From: Phytoseiulus persimilis
Taxonomy: Eukaryota; Arthropoda; Arachnida; Mesostigmata; Phytoseiidae
Length of the DNA: 64,000 bases
Direction: 5' to 3'
Assembly: GCA_037576195.1 (NCBI GenBank)
Contig: CM075101.1
Location: 33,232,001 to 33,296,000, forward strand
The notes below the pieces were generated by a model, which was given only the letters and a program-made list of their open reading frames with translations, was not told the DNA's origin and searched no databases. This document shows, piece by piece, positions 1 through 11,800 of this stretch (position 1 is its first letter; every line of letters begins with the position of its first letter). A program made the translations under genes and the position numbers.

Positions 1-3000
1 GGATTGCGTTCTCGTCCTTCAAAATGTTCGATGTAATTCAGTTTCACAGTCCATTGGGCTAGTCCGTGGAAATGCTTTCTTCAAACCCTCCGTGAAGGAA
101 TTTCCATCCTGATTTGATAAACCACGAAAGGTTGCCAGGCACTGCCCTCGAAGCTTCTCCAGAGGTGCAGAGGTCGAACGAGAGCCATCGAGCGTTGTGC
201 TCGCCTTGGATCCCTTGTTGTTCTATTTGCCGTTCGCGACTTACTTATTGTCGAGTTGAAATTCTTCTGGGGCCTGTCGTTTTCCGAACTTTCTCATTAT
301 ATCAGCATTCCACCGCTCCCGTCTCGAAGACACCAGATGTCTTTCGCTGTCAAGAAGTTTTTCCTGCCGTTGGTTTCCAATCTTTCTTCCCTCGAAAAGG
401 CTAAGCGACCTAGTTTACGAGCAGAGTTTATTTTAAAATTCCCTGTTCTCCTCTTTCTTTGACAGCGCCAGTGCCTTATTCAGAAGTCACAAACCACGAA
501 CTGTTACAGTTCTGCAGGATATAACGGATGACCAGAAAGTCTAAGGAAAATTTCTCAGCAATGCGGTTCATAGTTCGGACCGGCCGTGTCGAAGTTGGTG
601 CCAAAATAAGCCTTGTGCAAGAATTTAGCAGATGTAGCGGAAGCCGACTAAACTTGGCGTCTCAATGTGTTCGACGCTATCCGCCTAAGACTCTAGATCA
701 TTTCTGCTCGAGAAATTAGACGAGAAAACATAAGAGTTAGCACAGAGGAAGCAAAATATATCGAGCATCGCAATATCGCGAATAGCGTGAGAGACTTAGA
801 GAGACGAAAACGAACAATCCTTGTTTTTTGAAGGAAGGGGGCAACATCGAAACGGTGCTTTCGGGTGAGAAATCTCGACTCAGGGCTGGCACCGATTGAG
901 GGACGATTAAACTAGAGCATCGCGGGCGGTTCCACAACGATACGATGAAACCCACGAATTGGGTAGTTAGTGATCTGGTGGGAGGATCTTCGTATGCGGC
1001 TGCATGGGTGTGTGCATATGTTAACTCCTTCGAATACTCGGTGTCCGTTCGTGCAGAGCGCAACCGTTGAGATGAACTGGATTCATATAAATCGGAAACG
1101 GCTCCCGGCGACCTCACACTCTCTAATATGGACAGTCGGTCGTGTTTCGCATCTTGCTGGGATTTCGTTCCGTTCTTCCCGAGTTTATTGCTCAATGATC
1201 CTCGGTCAACTCTCCGAAACTCGTTATCAATAGCCTGGACCTATCGGCATTTGTTTGAAGTTTCTCAGAGTTTACGTAGGCTCAACGCATCACTGGAACC
1301 CTTATCGAGGACGATTTCGTCGAGACGAACGAAAATGCGACTAGGTTATTGAGGTGGAGGGAATTGGAGAAATCTCCCGACTCCAGAAGTTCCATACTCG
1401 AGTGAGCTCCAACACCATGCCGCCCAGGCAGGAAACTGGCGTTCTGGTCCTAGAACGGATTCCTTGACACGTGGTCTAACAAGATGAGGATGTTTTTAGT
1501 CGGCTGAACTTTGAATCATCGAACCACAGAGAGGAATAATTCTGGTACCCAGCTGAAGAACTTCAATGAGAGACATTCTGAGTACAGCCAGCGTTCTATA
1601 GACACCCGACCCAGCGGTTCTGGTGACATTTCAAAGGGTTGTGCGCCTATTGTACAGGGACGGTAAACTTCACTGTGTCCGGGTCATTTGAGTTCGAGAT
1701 ATCAGCGGAGGATTACGTCCGTCAAGCAATCAGTTCCGAAGTAAACTATTGTCGAACTCTGTGTGAATATGAATCATCGAAGAGATAAGTACCAAAAATC
1801 AATAAACTCAATCGTGTTATTTTGCTATGACTTCGTGATCATTGTAATTGTCGTGCTTAGCGACATATATTTCGGCAATATCGCAGTCTCAATCAAGTCA
1901 GGAGACGGAAGCCGTAACAGTTTCTGATGGAAAGGACGGCGGAGCGTGTCCGATATCGATTGCAACCATACGGAATTTCCGGTATTAGGGAGCGAGGAAT
2001 CGTTGCAGAACGGAGGCATCCAGACCGAAGAGCTCTTTTCCGTCTTATGTGTTGCGTGTATTTGCCAGTGGGTTGCCAAGCTGTCGCGTGAGGCGCTGGG
2101 TGTTGCGTGTCGGACCTGCTCAACGCATTTCACTGTACGCAGAACAACTCATCCAAGATTTGTCGGAGGGCACTGCGAGCCTTGGAAGCTCATCTTCCGG
2201 GTACCATCATTTGCACCTATGCCATTCTCTTGTACCAAATCGGCTTACGAGTTCTGTGTTTTTGATCCTCTCCCGTAGCTCCGGCTTCGTCTGCTGCCAC
2301 GTAAGATTGTTCGTTTGTGCGCACAGGCCTCCGCTTGCTCGACCGCTTCTCTTCTGAAGCTCTGCCTCCCTGGAGATAGATACGACATCACGTAGCTCGT
2401 TTGCCGAAACCTGAAGGTGCCGCCGATGTACAAAAACAACGATGTATGACGTAGTTTCGGCAATTCTTCCTTGTTATCAACAGCACTGTTGCTTCGGGGT
2501 CGACGAGCAGTCGGACATGTCGTTCCTTCTTTTTCTCTTCGAGGCTCGTTTGGAACCAACTGTTGTTCGGTCTTCCTGCCGCGTGATGTATCGATGCGGT
2601 ACTTTTCAGATACTTGGTCCGTGAACCTCCTCCTAGACCAGCTTCATGAACCTCAGGGAAAATCTCTGCCCACGCGAAAGTTCTCGTTCGAGAGTAGACA
2701 CGGCCATCTCGCCTCGCTGCCCCCTTCAAACTGAATTGCTATCAACTCGCTCGTAGGCCGGAGTCACTAGCCGCCGCTCGGGCGGGACTGCGGGATCCCT
2801 TGCTTTGGATATCGTTCACATGACTGCTTGTGTGGTGTCTCTCGACCATGGTGAACAATCGGGGAGCGAACACGTTTTCGGTCGAGAACATTGATGGCTT
2901 CGAACTTCTGGCTAGCCTCGAGAGTCTTGCCCCAAGGTTCCCGTCAAGCCTTCACTCCTGGGAGACGCGTTTTCAGCAAACAGACGCGTAGGGCAACGTT

Positions 3001-4003
3001 CGCGACGCTCTCCGGGAGCGGGACAAAAAACGGACGTCCAAGTTCCTTGAGTCACCGCGATTGGCTCCTCTTCGCAAGTCGGGCCCAGAGATTGAATGCG
3101 AGCGGGATCCGGCTCCGACAGGTGGTCCAATGAGCCGACATGTCGCAACGAGGCCTAATCTATCAAGTCGAGTGTTATTTGATAGAAACGATCTGCTCAG
3201 GGTCGTCGACAGATCCATTGACGATCTATATATACACTGCTCCTCGGATGAGCCGGCGCCCATGGGCGGGGACGGTTCATGAGCGAAAACGGGGAAAGAA
3301 ACCGCTCTCCGAGTCGCAAGTGACAAAACAGACCCTGCGGTGGCCGCGCTCTCGTTGTCTGAATGAGAACGATTGAGCGAGGCCAAGCTGATTCGCTGCT
3401 CAACGTGCACCGCGCTTATCTTTTTTATTCGCGTCCGTTCGAGCGAGAGTTAATCGTCTGATCTGCTGGGCTCGAACGGGATAGCTCGCCAGGCAGCGAC
3501 TAATGAAATCAAGAGCACAAGCGCGGCAACTCACAGGAAGATTACGGTTTCGAGAAGAGTACGGGGACCCGATGGGTCATCCATGCCTGGACGATTGCGG
3601 AGCAAGCCGATCGATCATCGGAGTCCAGCGGCGGCGGAGGTCAACGTATGGAGCGGGGACTCAAGCGCCGACCCCTTCACAGGGACGCTGCTCCCTTGCG
3701 CGTGTGCCGTACCGGGCAGTTCACGCTGGTCCCTATCAGCCCTGATCGGCAAAATCTAATCTCGGAGATTTGTCCCTCATGCCGAGACCGAAATCAAGGA
3801 CGTCGGACTCCTTTCGGCGAGGGATACCGATCCAGGAAGATTCTCGGAGCGTATCTGGCCTCGACATTCGCTCAACGACGCGCTCCAAAAAAGAACAACG
3901 AGAAAAAGCAGTGGGGAACAATCAGACACGGATCCACAGGTCTCTCCTGAGGAGCTAGTCGAAGTGTAGGCGTAATAAAACTCCGCTCCCCTGGGATCGT
4001 TGC
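1..4003. other. No supportable gene (1-4.0 kb)
   Basis: I see no recognisable protein, splice-consistent exon chain or RNA gene here. Open frames on both strands stay under about 155 codons, overlap one another in several frames and have the arginine- and serine-rich composition of random 50% GC sequence. It could be intergenic DNA or part of a large intron. Confidence 0.6.
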
Positions 4004-4039
4004 TGACGTCAAACATGGTCCAATGATATCATTGGACCA
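4004..4039. promoter_or_regulatory. CRE followed by palindromic double CCAAT box
   Basis: A full cAMP-response consensus TGACGTCA lies at 4004-4011. Four bases later comes a perfect 24-bp palindrome (4016-4039), made of the half-site TGGTCCAATGAT and its reverse complement. It carries a CCAAT box on one strand and ATTGG on the other. CREB/ATF proteins bind the first motif and NF-Y-type factors bind CCAAT. Both are commonly found in metazoan promoters and enhancers. No flanking gene was identified, so a regulatory role is inferred only from the clustering of two exact consensus sites. Confidence 0.4.
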
Positions 4040-7000
4040 GAGGAACTTCTCTAAGGGAAGAGCGGAGCGTGGTCAGTTCAAGAAGAAAAAAACAAGTCGA
4101 GTCAGAATGAGGAGATGGAGGATCTCAACCAATGTCCGCGGCTCCGCCACGATGCTTTGGCAGACCGTTGCATTCGTTTGGGGTCATATGAAGGCCTTCC
4201 GTCTCCTTCATGAATGTCTGAAAATTTTGAATAAAGGGGAATCGTTCATTTGTCAAGCACACCCACTTGAAGAGGCACTGAGTCAGGGCATTGGGAGAGC
4301 GGACGTGGCTGACAAAACGTCCGCGGTTGCAATGAAGACTGGACCCGTGCATCAACGCACAGTCTGTCCGGAGCAACAGGAGTTTAGAACGAGCGCAACG
4401 TTTCATACTAGCGGCATGGGTTTCTTTCCCTTCGCGGAGCCAACGCAGCCGCGGCATTCATTGCAGCGGCCGCCGCGACACAGCGGACGACGACCGCCTG
4501 ATGCGGTTCTATTGGAAACTCGGTGAGAATTCTATCTGATCCCGATTCCCCGACAGTCTCTCGGAGTCTCCATCGAACGTTCGCCCGATGCGTCTCTACG
4601 AGTAACTCCATGTTCAGTGCGGTTCAGTGGTCGAGGATGCCCGCCACATCAAGTACCAAATCAGATCTCGAAGTTCTGGATGGCCCCAGCCATGTTCTCG
4701 GGTTTGTTCCTGGATGAGTTGGATTTCAGCCCCACTCTTCGCCACTTTCGAAACAATGCAGGAAATGTGCGTTGTTATCGCGCGTGAATCTCACCGAACG
4801 TAGAGCCCAAGAAGCGATCTCCGGAGTATCTCCCCGAGGAGTCGTACATCGGGGCCGTTTTCAATGCAGCGACAAAGATGCTCCAATAAATATTGGAAAC
4901 TCTCTGTAGTCACAGCGAGCTCGTAGTGGCTCCACGCGGGCACGCTCAATCATACGGTTCTTGCGATAGTTGCTCGTCGAAAACTGTTCAATTCGTTTGT
5001 CAGAGAACGAGAACAACCGTTCCGAGAATAGAAATCACGGATTGCAGCAGTCACGCATCTGAACTCGATGGACTTACTAGCGTCGATTGAATAACGTAGC
5101 TTCAACGCAGCAACGAAACGTGTATTACACAAGAATGACCAAGCCACAGCAACCATGCTATGCGTCTGTTCCTGCACTCAGAACTTGTCGAAAATGTAAA
5201 GCCACCGCGAGTCTCGTATGCACATTTCGTAACGAGGCTGACAAACTACGACTTTACATCATGATCACCGCTCTGACGGCGATGCGAAATACGTCACCTT
5301 GCTTTTTCAGCGATTGCATGCAATCTCGCGGGCTCTCGGCGCGTGAGTGCAAGCATTCCAAGGTGTCTGCATTCTTTGCGCTCGCGCTCCTCATTCTTAC
5401 GCAGCGGATTCAAGAAGAGTAGACGGGTAGAAAAGCGTGATCATTTTTCTGGTCCTGACGCGAGTTACGGGTCGCCACTTCGGAACGGGACTTTCCCATG
5501 AAAACTGGGAACGCTCAGTTGGGGAAGGATGGACAGAGTTTTTTGGGTCCGGGAAAGTTGAATTCCCTATTTTAGCCGATGGAGCCTCTTCAGGGCATGG
5601 ATGCATTCGACGGAACAACACTACCCGAAGTACCCGAATCGGATCGCAAAACAGGACCCGTTGGTGCGATATAAAGTGTGCACACAGCTACGTCGGAAGC
5701 TCGGACATCGCATGGCACTGCGTTCTTGTGGTCGGGGCGAATGTTGAGGCGGGCGACAGGCATTTCTCTCTCCTCTATGAACATCGAAAAAAAAAAAATG
5801 CTGAGGCTATGATTACTCGGAATCGACGATCAACGTTCAGGGCTCGATGATCTCTCGGATGCGCTGGAATGAAGAATCGTTTGAGAGAACGCGAAACCAC
5901 AACAAAGGCTCATGTGGAGAGAAGGTCTGCTGAATATACAGTTGGACGCGGGTGAGAGCTGGGTGTCGTTTCGAATCAAGTCACCAGAAGAGGGATTCAT
6001 GCATAGCATCAGGAACCCTTGTAGAGCTATTTTAAAGAGCGGACGTTTTTACATCTCTTGTTATTTCTCGAAGTCGACACTCAGCCGTTCTTTTTCTTCA
6101 CCGCGGCCAACGGAAGTTCGAGTTGGCGTCGGGCCATCTCATCTGCATGGCATTCTCCGTCACGACTCCTTCCGTCAGTATCCCTTTTGGTGGCCAGAGG
6201 AGGAACAAGCAGCCAGTCAACTCTCGACAGCTCGCCTCGGTCTTCCTCTCTTCCGCCGTTGCCCTGTTCCCGCGGATCCCCAACACCCTTCCCTCGGAGC
6301 TTTTACATGTTCCCCGGCCTCCTCATCTTGTTTAGCTCCCGCAAATTTCGCCACGTCGTCCCACGACAGAGCCGTTGGCAGCTTGAAGCCCGAGTGTCCT
6401 TCGCGATCCGTTAGCCGGCGCCGCTGCCCCTCGGAGAAAGGCACCACGGCCTTTCGTAAAACTCGACATGACCGAGTCGGAGCGGAGAGCTTTGAAAGTG
6501 GTTTCGTTTGTCGAGACAGGTCGTTCGACTCCGTCTCTTCAGCTTTCTCTCGAGGGGCGGATTGACTGAAGTCAATGGGTCTACGCTGAACGGAGACCGA
6601 GGCGGAGCGAGAGAGGGAAGGAGGCGATAGAGAGGAACAAAGCCGGCGATAGAGGTGACATATCGAAGGACAACGACAGATTTCAGCCGGAGAAAGAAAT
6701 CTCCCGGCCGGAAACGAACTCAATGTTCTGCGGGGTGACCCATTCTTCATAATCGACTCCTGTCTCGCTCACTCGTTTCCGGCCGACAGGAATCGGAGAC
6801 CTTTTTGGGTTGCAGACCGAGCCGCTGTCTCTAGACCTTGAGCACTGCCGTGTCTGTGCGGATTTTGAGCGCCACGGCGTCGGTGGCCGGTTAAGCGGAT
6901 CGCTTGAATGTCCGTTCAGAGGAGGGGGGGGGGGCGATCTCCGTTACTCGATCTAATTGACTCCCAGAGGCCAGTGTCTGCATCTTAATACATGCCCGGT

Positions 7001-8609
7001 GCAGGGAGAAAAACACAAGCTGCGAAACTAGGCAGAGTTCCCCTGGGATCCCTCGACGCCGTGGAAATCCCTTTCCGATCTGATGACTCCTCACATTCGT
7101 CGAGAAACGATTGGAGACTCTGGGATGGAAGAAGACGCCGGCCTCCGACGCATCGCTCGCCTTTGGGGGAGAAAGGAAGGGGAGCGAATCCAAACGGGAA
7201 GGAAATACCAAGGCGGGTATCAGCCCAACTCGTCACATGTTGCGAAAGATTTCCGATAGCTTTTCTTGTGACGAGAAGAGACATTCCTCGCGAGTGTACG
7301 ACGGACACAACATTGTACATTTGCACTCAATGTGGGTGCTGTGAGCCAATGATTGGGAGCATATGGAACTTATATCGCTTGGGTCCGATCGCGAAATCAT
7401 GGCGTCTCGGCTTCACCGATTACCAATCAGAGTGGCAAACGTCGAGGTTAGTCAGCAGCAGACAGCACAGAAGTGTCCTACTATAAGGGTAAAGGCTCTT
7501 TCGCTGGTCGACTATGCCATCCCAATAGGACAATAGACCATGGGCCGTGCCCTGACTGCAAAGCGTTGCGTTTTTGTCAAGCAGAGCGAGTTTCTCTCGG
7601 GAGATGTCCGTTCTCAGCCCGTCTCTTGGCCGCTTAGTTCTTCGCAGGAGCAGAAAAACAGGAGTTTACAAAACTGACTCCCGAGAAGACTATGCCGTTC
7701 TGATGCCGCTACACGATATGGCTGACCCGATGTTTCCTCGATCGAGTCATTCTGCGCATGCTCTGCCTACGTGGCATTCTGAAAATATTTCCTCGGAGTC
7801 CAACCTGAGAAATTCGAGAGACAGATGCCCGCGCCGGGCCGAAAGAGCTCGGTTCCCACGGCTTAGGATAGGCTCCGTGGCTGAAAGGTCAAGAAATTTC
7901 AGTTTTCCTCGTGAGGGAGGAAAGCTAGGCCTCTCGGAAGAGCTGAGCCCGGAGTTTTCCCCGTTTTCCGTATCTGTCAGAGTGGCGGAGTATGTCTGGA
8001 CATCAGGCCGAGCGATTCACCCAGGGTGTTTGAGCGACCTATCAGGTGGATTCCGGCACTCCCGCCGGCACAGCTCGAGGACGGGTGAATGGAAAACAGG
8101 CCCGAGAAAGAGATACACTTTCATCCCGCCTGACCAGATCCTCCAGCATATTGTGCGCACACAGAAACTGTGGATCAGCTCGCCTCTTCTGAACTTGGTA
8201 ATACAACGTTCACGTTGTCTAGCTGTGTGCGTACGAATAATTTCTCTGAGTGGATGAACCATCCGGAAGATTGAGATCTAGCAAGCAGCTCGCGACCACT
8301 GCAGGACCGCGGCCAATGCGGTGGAGCCATCGACTGGGACTTGAGTTCTGAAGAAAGAGACGGGCGCGTGCGGAACTCAATCTAAATTGGCTCGAGGCGA
8401 TCGCTAGCAATATGGTCATTTATTGGAGGTTAGATTCGCAGCCGCTGAGCGCTGCCACTTGGGCACTCTTCGCACCGCGATAGTGGAGACTCTTTGCTCA
8501 GTTGCTTACTTGTCTGCCTCATCGGTCGACGAGCGTTGTCCGCAGTTAGCGTTTCCGTCGCCACAAGCGTTAACATCTCATGCCTGCTCACAGATACATA
8601 CACAACGAA
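4040..8609. other. No supportable gene; G-run near 6.92 kb
   Basis: No recognisable coding exon. The two longest plus-strand frames (5912-6565, 217 codons; 7574-8257, 227 codons) have no family resemblance and no exon-like context. A run of about a dozen guanines lies near 6,923-6,934. Confidence 0.55.
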
Positions 8610-8801
8610 TTATCGTCGACTGGCAAGCCGTCCGACCGACTTGAACGGACGGGCGGCGACCAACAAACCGACCGACAATAAGAAGGGAACAAGACCCAGC
8701 GCAAGTAGCCCACACACCAGCAGAACATTGGCCATGACAGTAGACATGGGATGAGGAGGAAGGAGAGTCGCGACGATTGTGGAATCCATGGGAGCCGTCA
8801 T
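8610..8801 (-). CDS. Possible small membrane peptide or first exon
   Basis: This minus-strand frame of 63 codons begins with two methionines, the second in a good context (GCTCCCATGG). It encodes a polar N-terminus with a PPHP stretch, then about 27 hydrophobic residues (MANVLLVCGLLALG and onward to VGLLVAA), then a basic tail. That layout suits a signal anchor or a single-pass membrane microprotein, or the first coding exon of a larger membrane protein. I do not recognise a family. A frame this short can arise by chance, so the hydrophobic segment and start context are the only support. Confidence 0.25.
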   Translation of the reverse strand: MTAPMDSTIVATLLPPHPMSTVMANVLLVCGLLALGLVPFLLSVGLLVAARPFKSVGRLASRR

Positions 8802-11800
8802 TGCTGGCTATGCAAGAGCTAGAACAGGAAGCGGAAATGCGTAATTCTCTCCTCCCGACGCCGATTTAGTTCGAGGGGTGCCCATCGTAGGAAAGCGGGC
8901 CTATTGTGTTTGTTTGCTTCTGTGTTTGTTAACTTGCTCATCGAGTTCGTTCACCGATAACGGACAGCGGAGGATCTCGAGGCCGATCCAATCCGGAATC
9001 GAATCCTCACAGTATCCCGTCAAATATCGCCGATTGATCAGTCGAATACTCATGGGGCTGGAATCGGTCAGATTCCCTCGGAAATCTCGCAACCCGGAGA
9101 GTAGAGTATCATGGATGACTTTGGTCGTAATCCAAGAAAACACAAGAGAGGCTGAGTCTCGACATCCCTCACTGCTCAGCTTCGGATATCTCACACTAGA
9201 CATTCTCTTCCCGATAAGAATCGCATCTCGAAACTTCCTGACTTAGAAAGTCGTCGAATCCTCAACCAAAAGAACTCTGGGATATTTGGGCTGGAAGATC
9301 ATCGCGCGCTGCAAATGGTGATCTTATTTGACATTGGATCCCGAAACCATCAGGTTGAGTCTCTGAGAAAATGCGATGAATGAGGTTTTCGCGTGGAATT
9401 GATTGATTCTCCGATCGTAGAGGTTCTCAGTGGCCTCCTTGTGGAGACTACCAACAGACAGAAGATTGGTGCCAGATTTCGAGAACTGAAGAGTGACCTG
9501 GGCCTATCGCGTATGTTCCTGAGGAAGGACAGGGATCACAGGGCATGCTCAGCCGCATAAACATACGCCTTCGGCATGGCAGCCTGCTTTGATTCAGGGT
9601 GCTGCGAATAGCGCTTGCGGAGACGTGAAGTGGTGCAGGAGACCGACGCGCCGCTAGCACCGCACAGCCGTGAAAGCAAATCCGACGGAAGCTGTTAGAG
9701 ATCACACAATCAGCGGCCACCTGATAACTTGGCCATCTAAGCTCTTAGTTCACTTTGGATCTGCGAACGGATGCAATATTCAGCAGGTGGACACACACCT
9801 CGATTCGAGCGAAGACCGCTGGTCTCAATATCAGTTATAGGTTTGCAGCCCTACTTGGAAGGATTACTCCATCGCTGTCGCACCCTAGCCGAGACCGATC
9901 CGTGACGGAACCTTGCACCCTGCCTTGCGGTGGTTTCTGTCGGCGTGCCTCTCATCGCGACTCGGTGTCAGAGCTCCTCTAGGTTGGCGATTCCCCATGG
10001 AGCGGTCCGGCAAGGAGGAACGGGTGGATCAGAGCGGCGGTTCGATGCGATCTGAATTCTGCTCCGAAACATTAAACGTTGTCAGCAGCTCGGAGCAATC
10101 ACATCAGGAGAAGGAAAAAGTGAATCCGCTCAGGCTATTCCTGATTCAGAGCACACTCATCAAGAGGATATTTACTCTGGCTTCCCAGGGAAAAATTTTC
10201 TCGCAACGTTGGTCGAGCCGTGCTCGGCTGTATTGATCGACGTTGATCGCGCCTGTAGATCTGGGATGGCGTCTCGGAGTCAATACCTTTCAAAATAAAC
10301 AGTGCTGGTGACAAACACTGTTTTCTCGTCGAAATCCAATTAGAAGGACTACAGCACCTATGTTTAAATAGGACATTCATGCGTCTGTTTGCTTTTCCAA
10401 GAAATAGATCGCCAAGAGCTTGCGATGTTTGCTTCCAAAAATACTTGTAGTGTAGAATCATCGACCGGCGATCCTCAAGAACTCATGGTAATGCTGACGC
10501 AGATTCTGGAGCGTTGTATCATTTCCTAAATCGACTCCAGCCTCGCGGTTTCGATCCCGGCAGCCGTTGAGCGAAACCAATGTTCACGTTCAGCGACGAT
10601 ATCGGCATGCCTGGAGTTTCCGGTCCATCTTCCAAGAAACTTGACACCTGGCTCCAGGCACGCGAAGTCTTCTCCGCAGCGGTCCCGAAGACTCGGGTGA
10701 AGGTGGGAGGAGGGGGGATATCAGCAGCCACCGGCTCTCTGGCAACGGGAGACGGATCAGTCGATTACTGCTCATAAACTCCATTTGCTGTCTCCGACGA
10801 CGTTACCCCATCGTGGTCCGTACTCATTCGACCAAACCGAAGAGGGAACGGGACGCAAGAAAGAGTCAACGGAAAAGGGGGAGCGAATTCGCAAAAAAAT
10901 TAAAAATAACGTCGTCGTCCTAGTCGTGGCTTGCGTGGTCTTTCAAGCAGGGCTGCTGCGACTGACACCGCCGACTCCGTGCAGCGACGTACCTACCGAC
11001 CGACCGGACGGAAGGAAGCCATCTCGTTTAACGGCGAGACCGACTTCAGACCTCTGAAGTCAGTGGAGCCATCTTTCGTCTAGGTAATTTCGCAAACACA
11101 CTTCAGACAGTGCTCGCGCAAGGTAGCAAGCGACGAAAGCTCTCTGTCCTCATTTGTCCCACCTCTTCTGTGAAATATCCCCAATTAACTCCCTTCCATT
11201 CCCTGACACCCGATCCCGTTGGTTTTCATTTTCCGAGCTCTTTTCCCCCCAGAACTTTCTAGGAATTCCAGGGAAATTCTTCAGGCGTTCCCAGTGAGTA
11301 CGTTCTGCTGGATCCGGGTCGGACTTATCCTATTCCTGGCTTCAACATCCAGCCCACATAGCGGGACCTCGGCTCCGTCCGTTCATTCGCCCTGAGTCCG
11401 CCCGCCGAGTTTCTTTGTCCCTTCGTTGAAAGTCGTTCAAATGGGGTGCCAAGACACCTGTCTACAACTAACTTCATCTCTTTGAGGAAACTCGGACAGG
11501 ATTAGCAAGTACGCGAATCGTCGCTACCTTGCAGAGGAAGAACTGTGGATTTGAACGAAGCTCGCCCCGCTCAAAAGAGATAGGAGGCAAGAAGTGGGGA
11601 GTTCATCCCGAAGGTTAATTTGACACCTCTACGAGATCAGTCTTCTGTTCAGGGGAACTCAGGAATCAGCTTTTGTGAATCTTGGCCTCGACGGTACTCC
11701 AAGGTAGCTCGTACCCATATCCATTGTTTCAGCGTCACGATTCCCTGGATCACTGCTGATGGAGAAATAGAACAGAACCAGACCGGGCGAGGGAACAGGG

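Noticed and set aside
5912..6565. 217-codon plus-strand open frame
   Set aside because: Arg/Ser-rich composition, no domain, overlapping frames on the other strand; a few frames of this length are expected by chance in 64 kb at this GC.
7574..8257. 227-codon plus-strand open frame
   Set aside because: Longest unassigned frame, but no family resemblance, no hydrophobic or repeat structure and no splice context.
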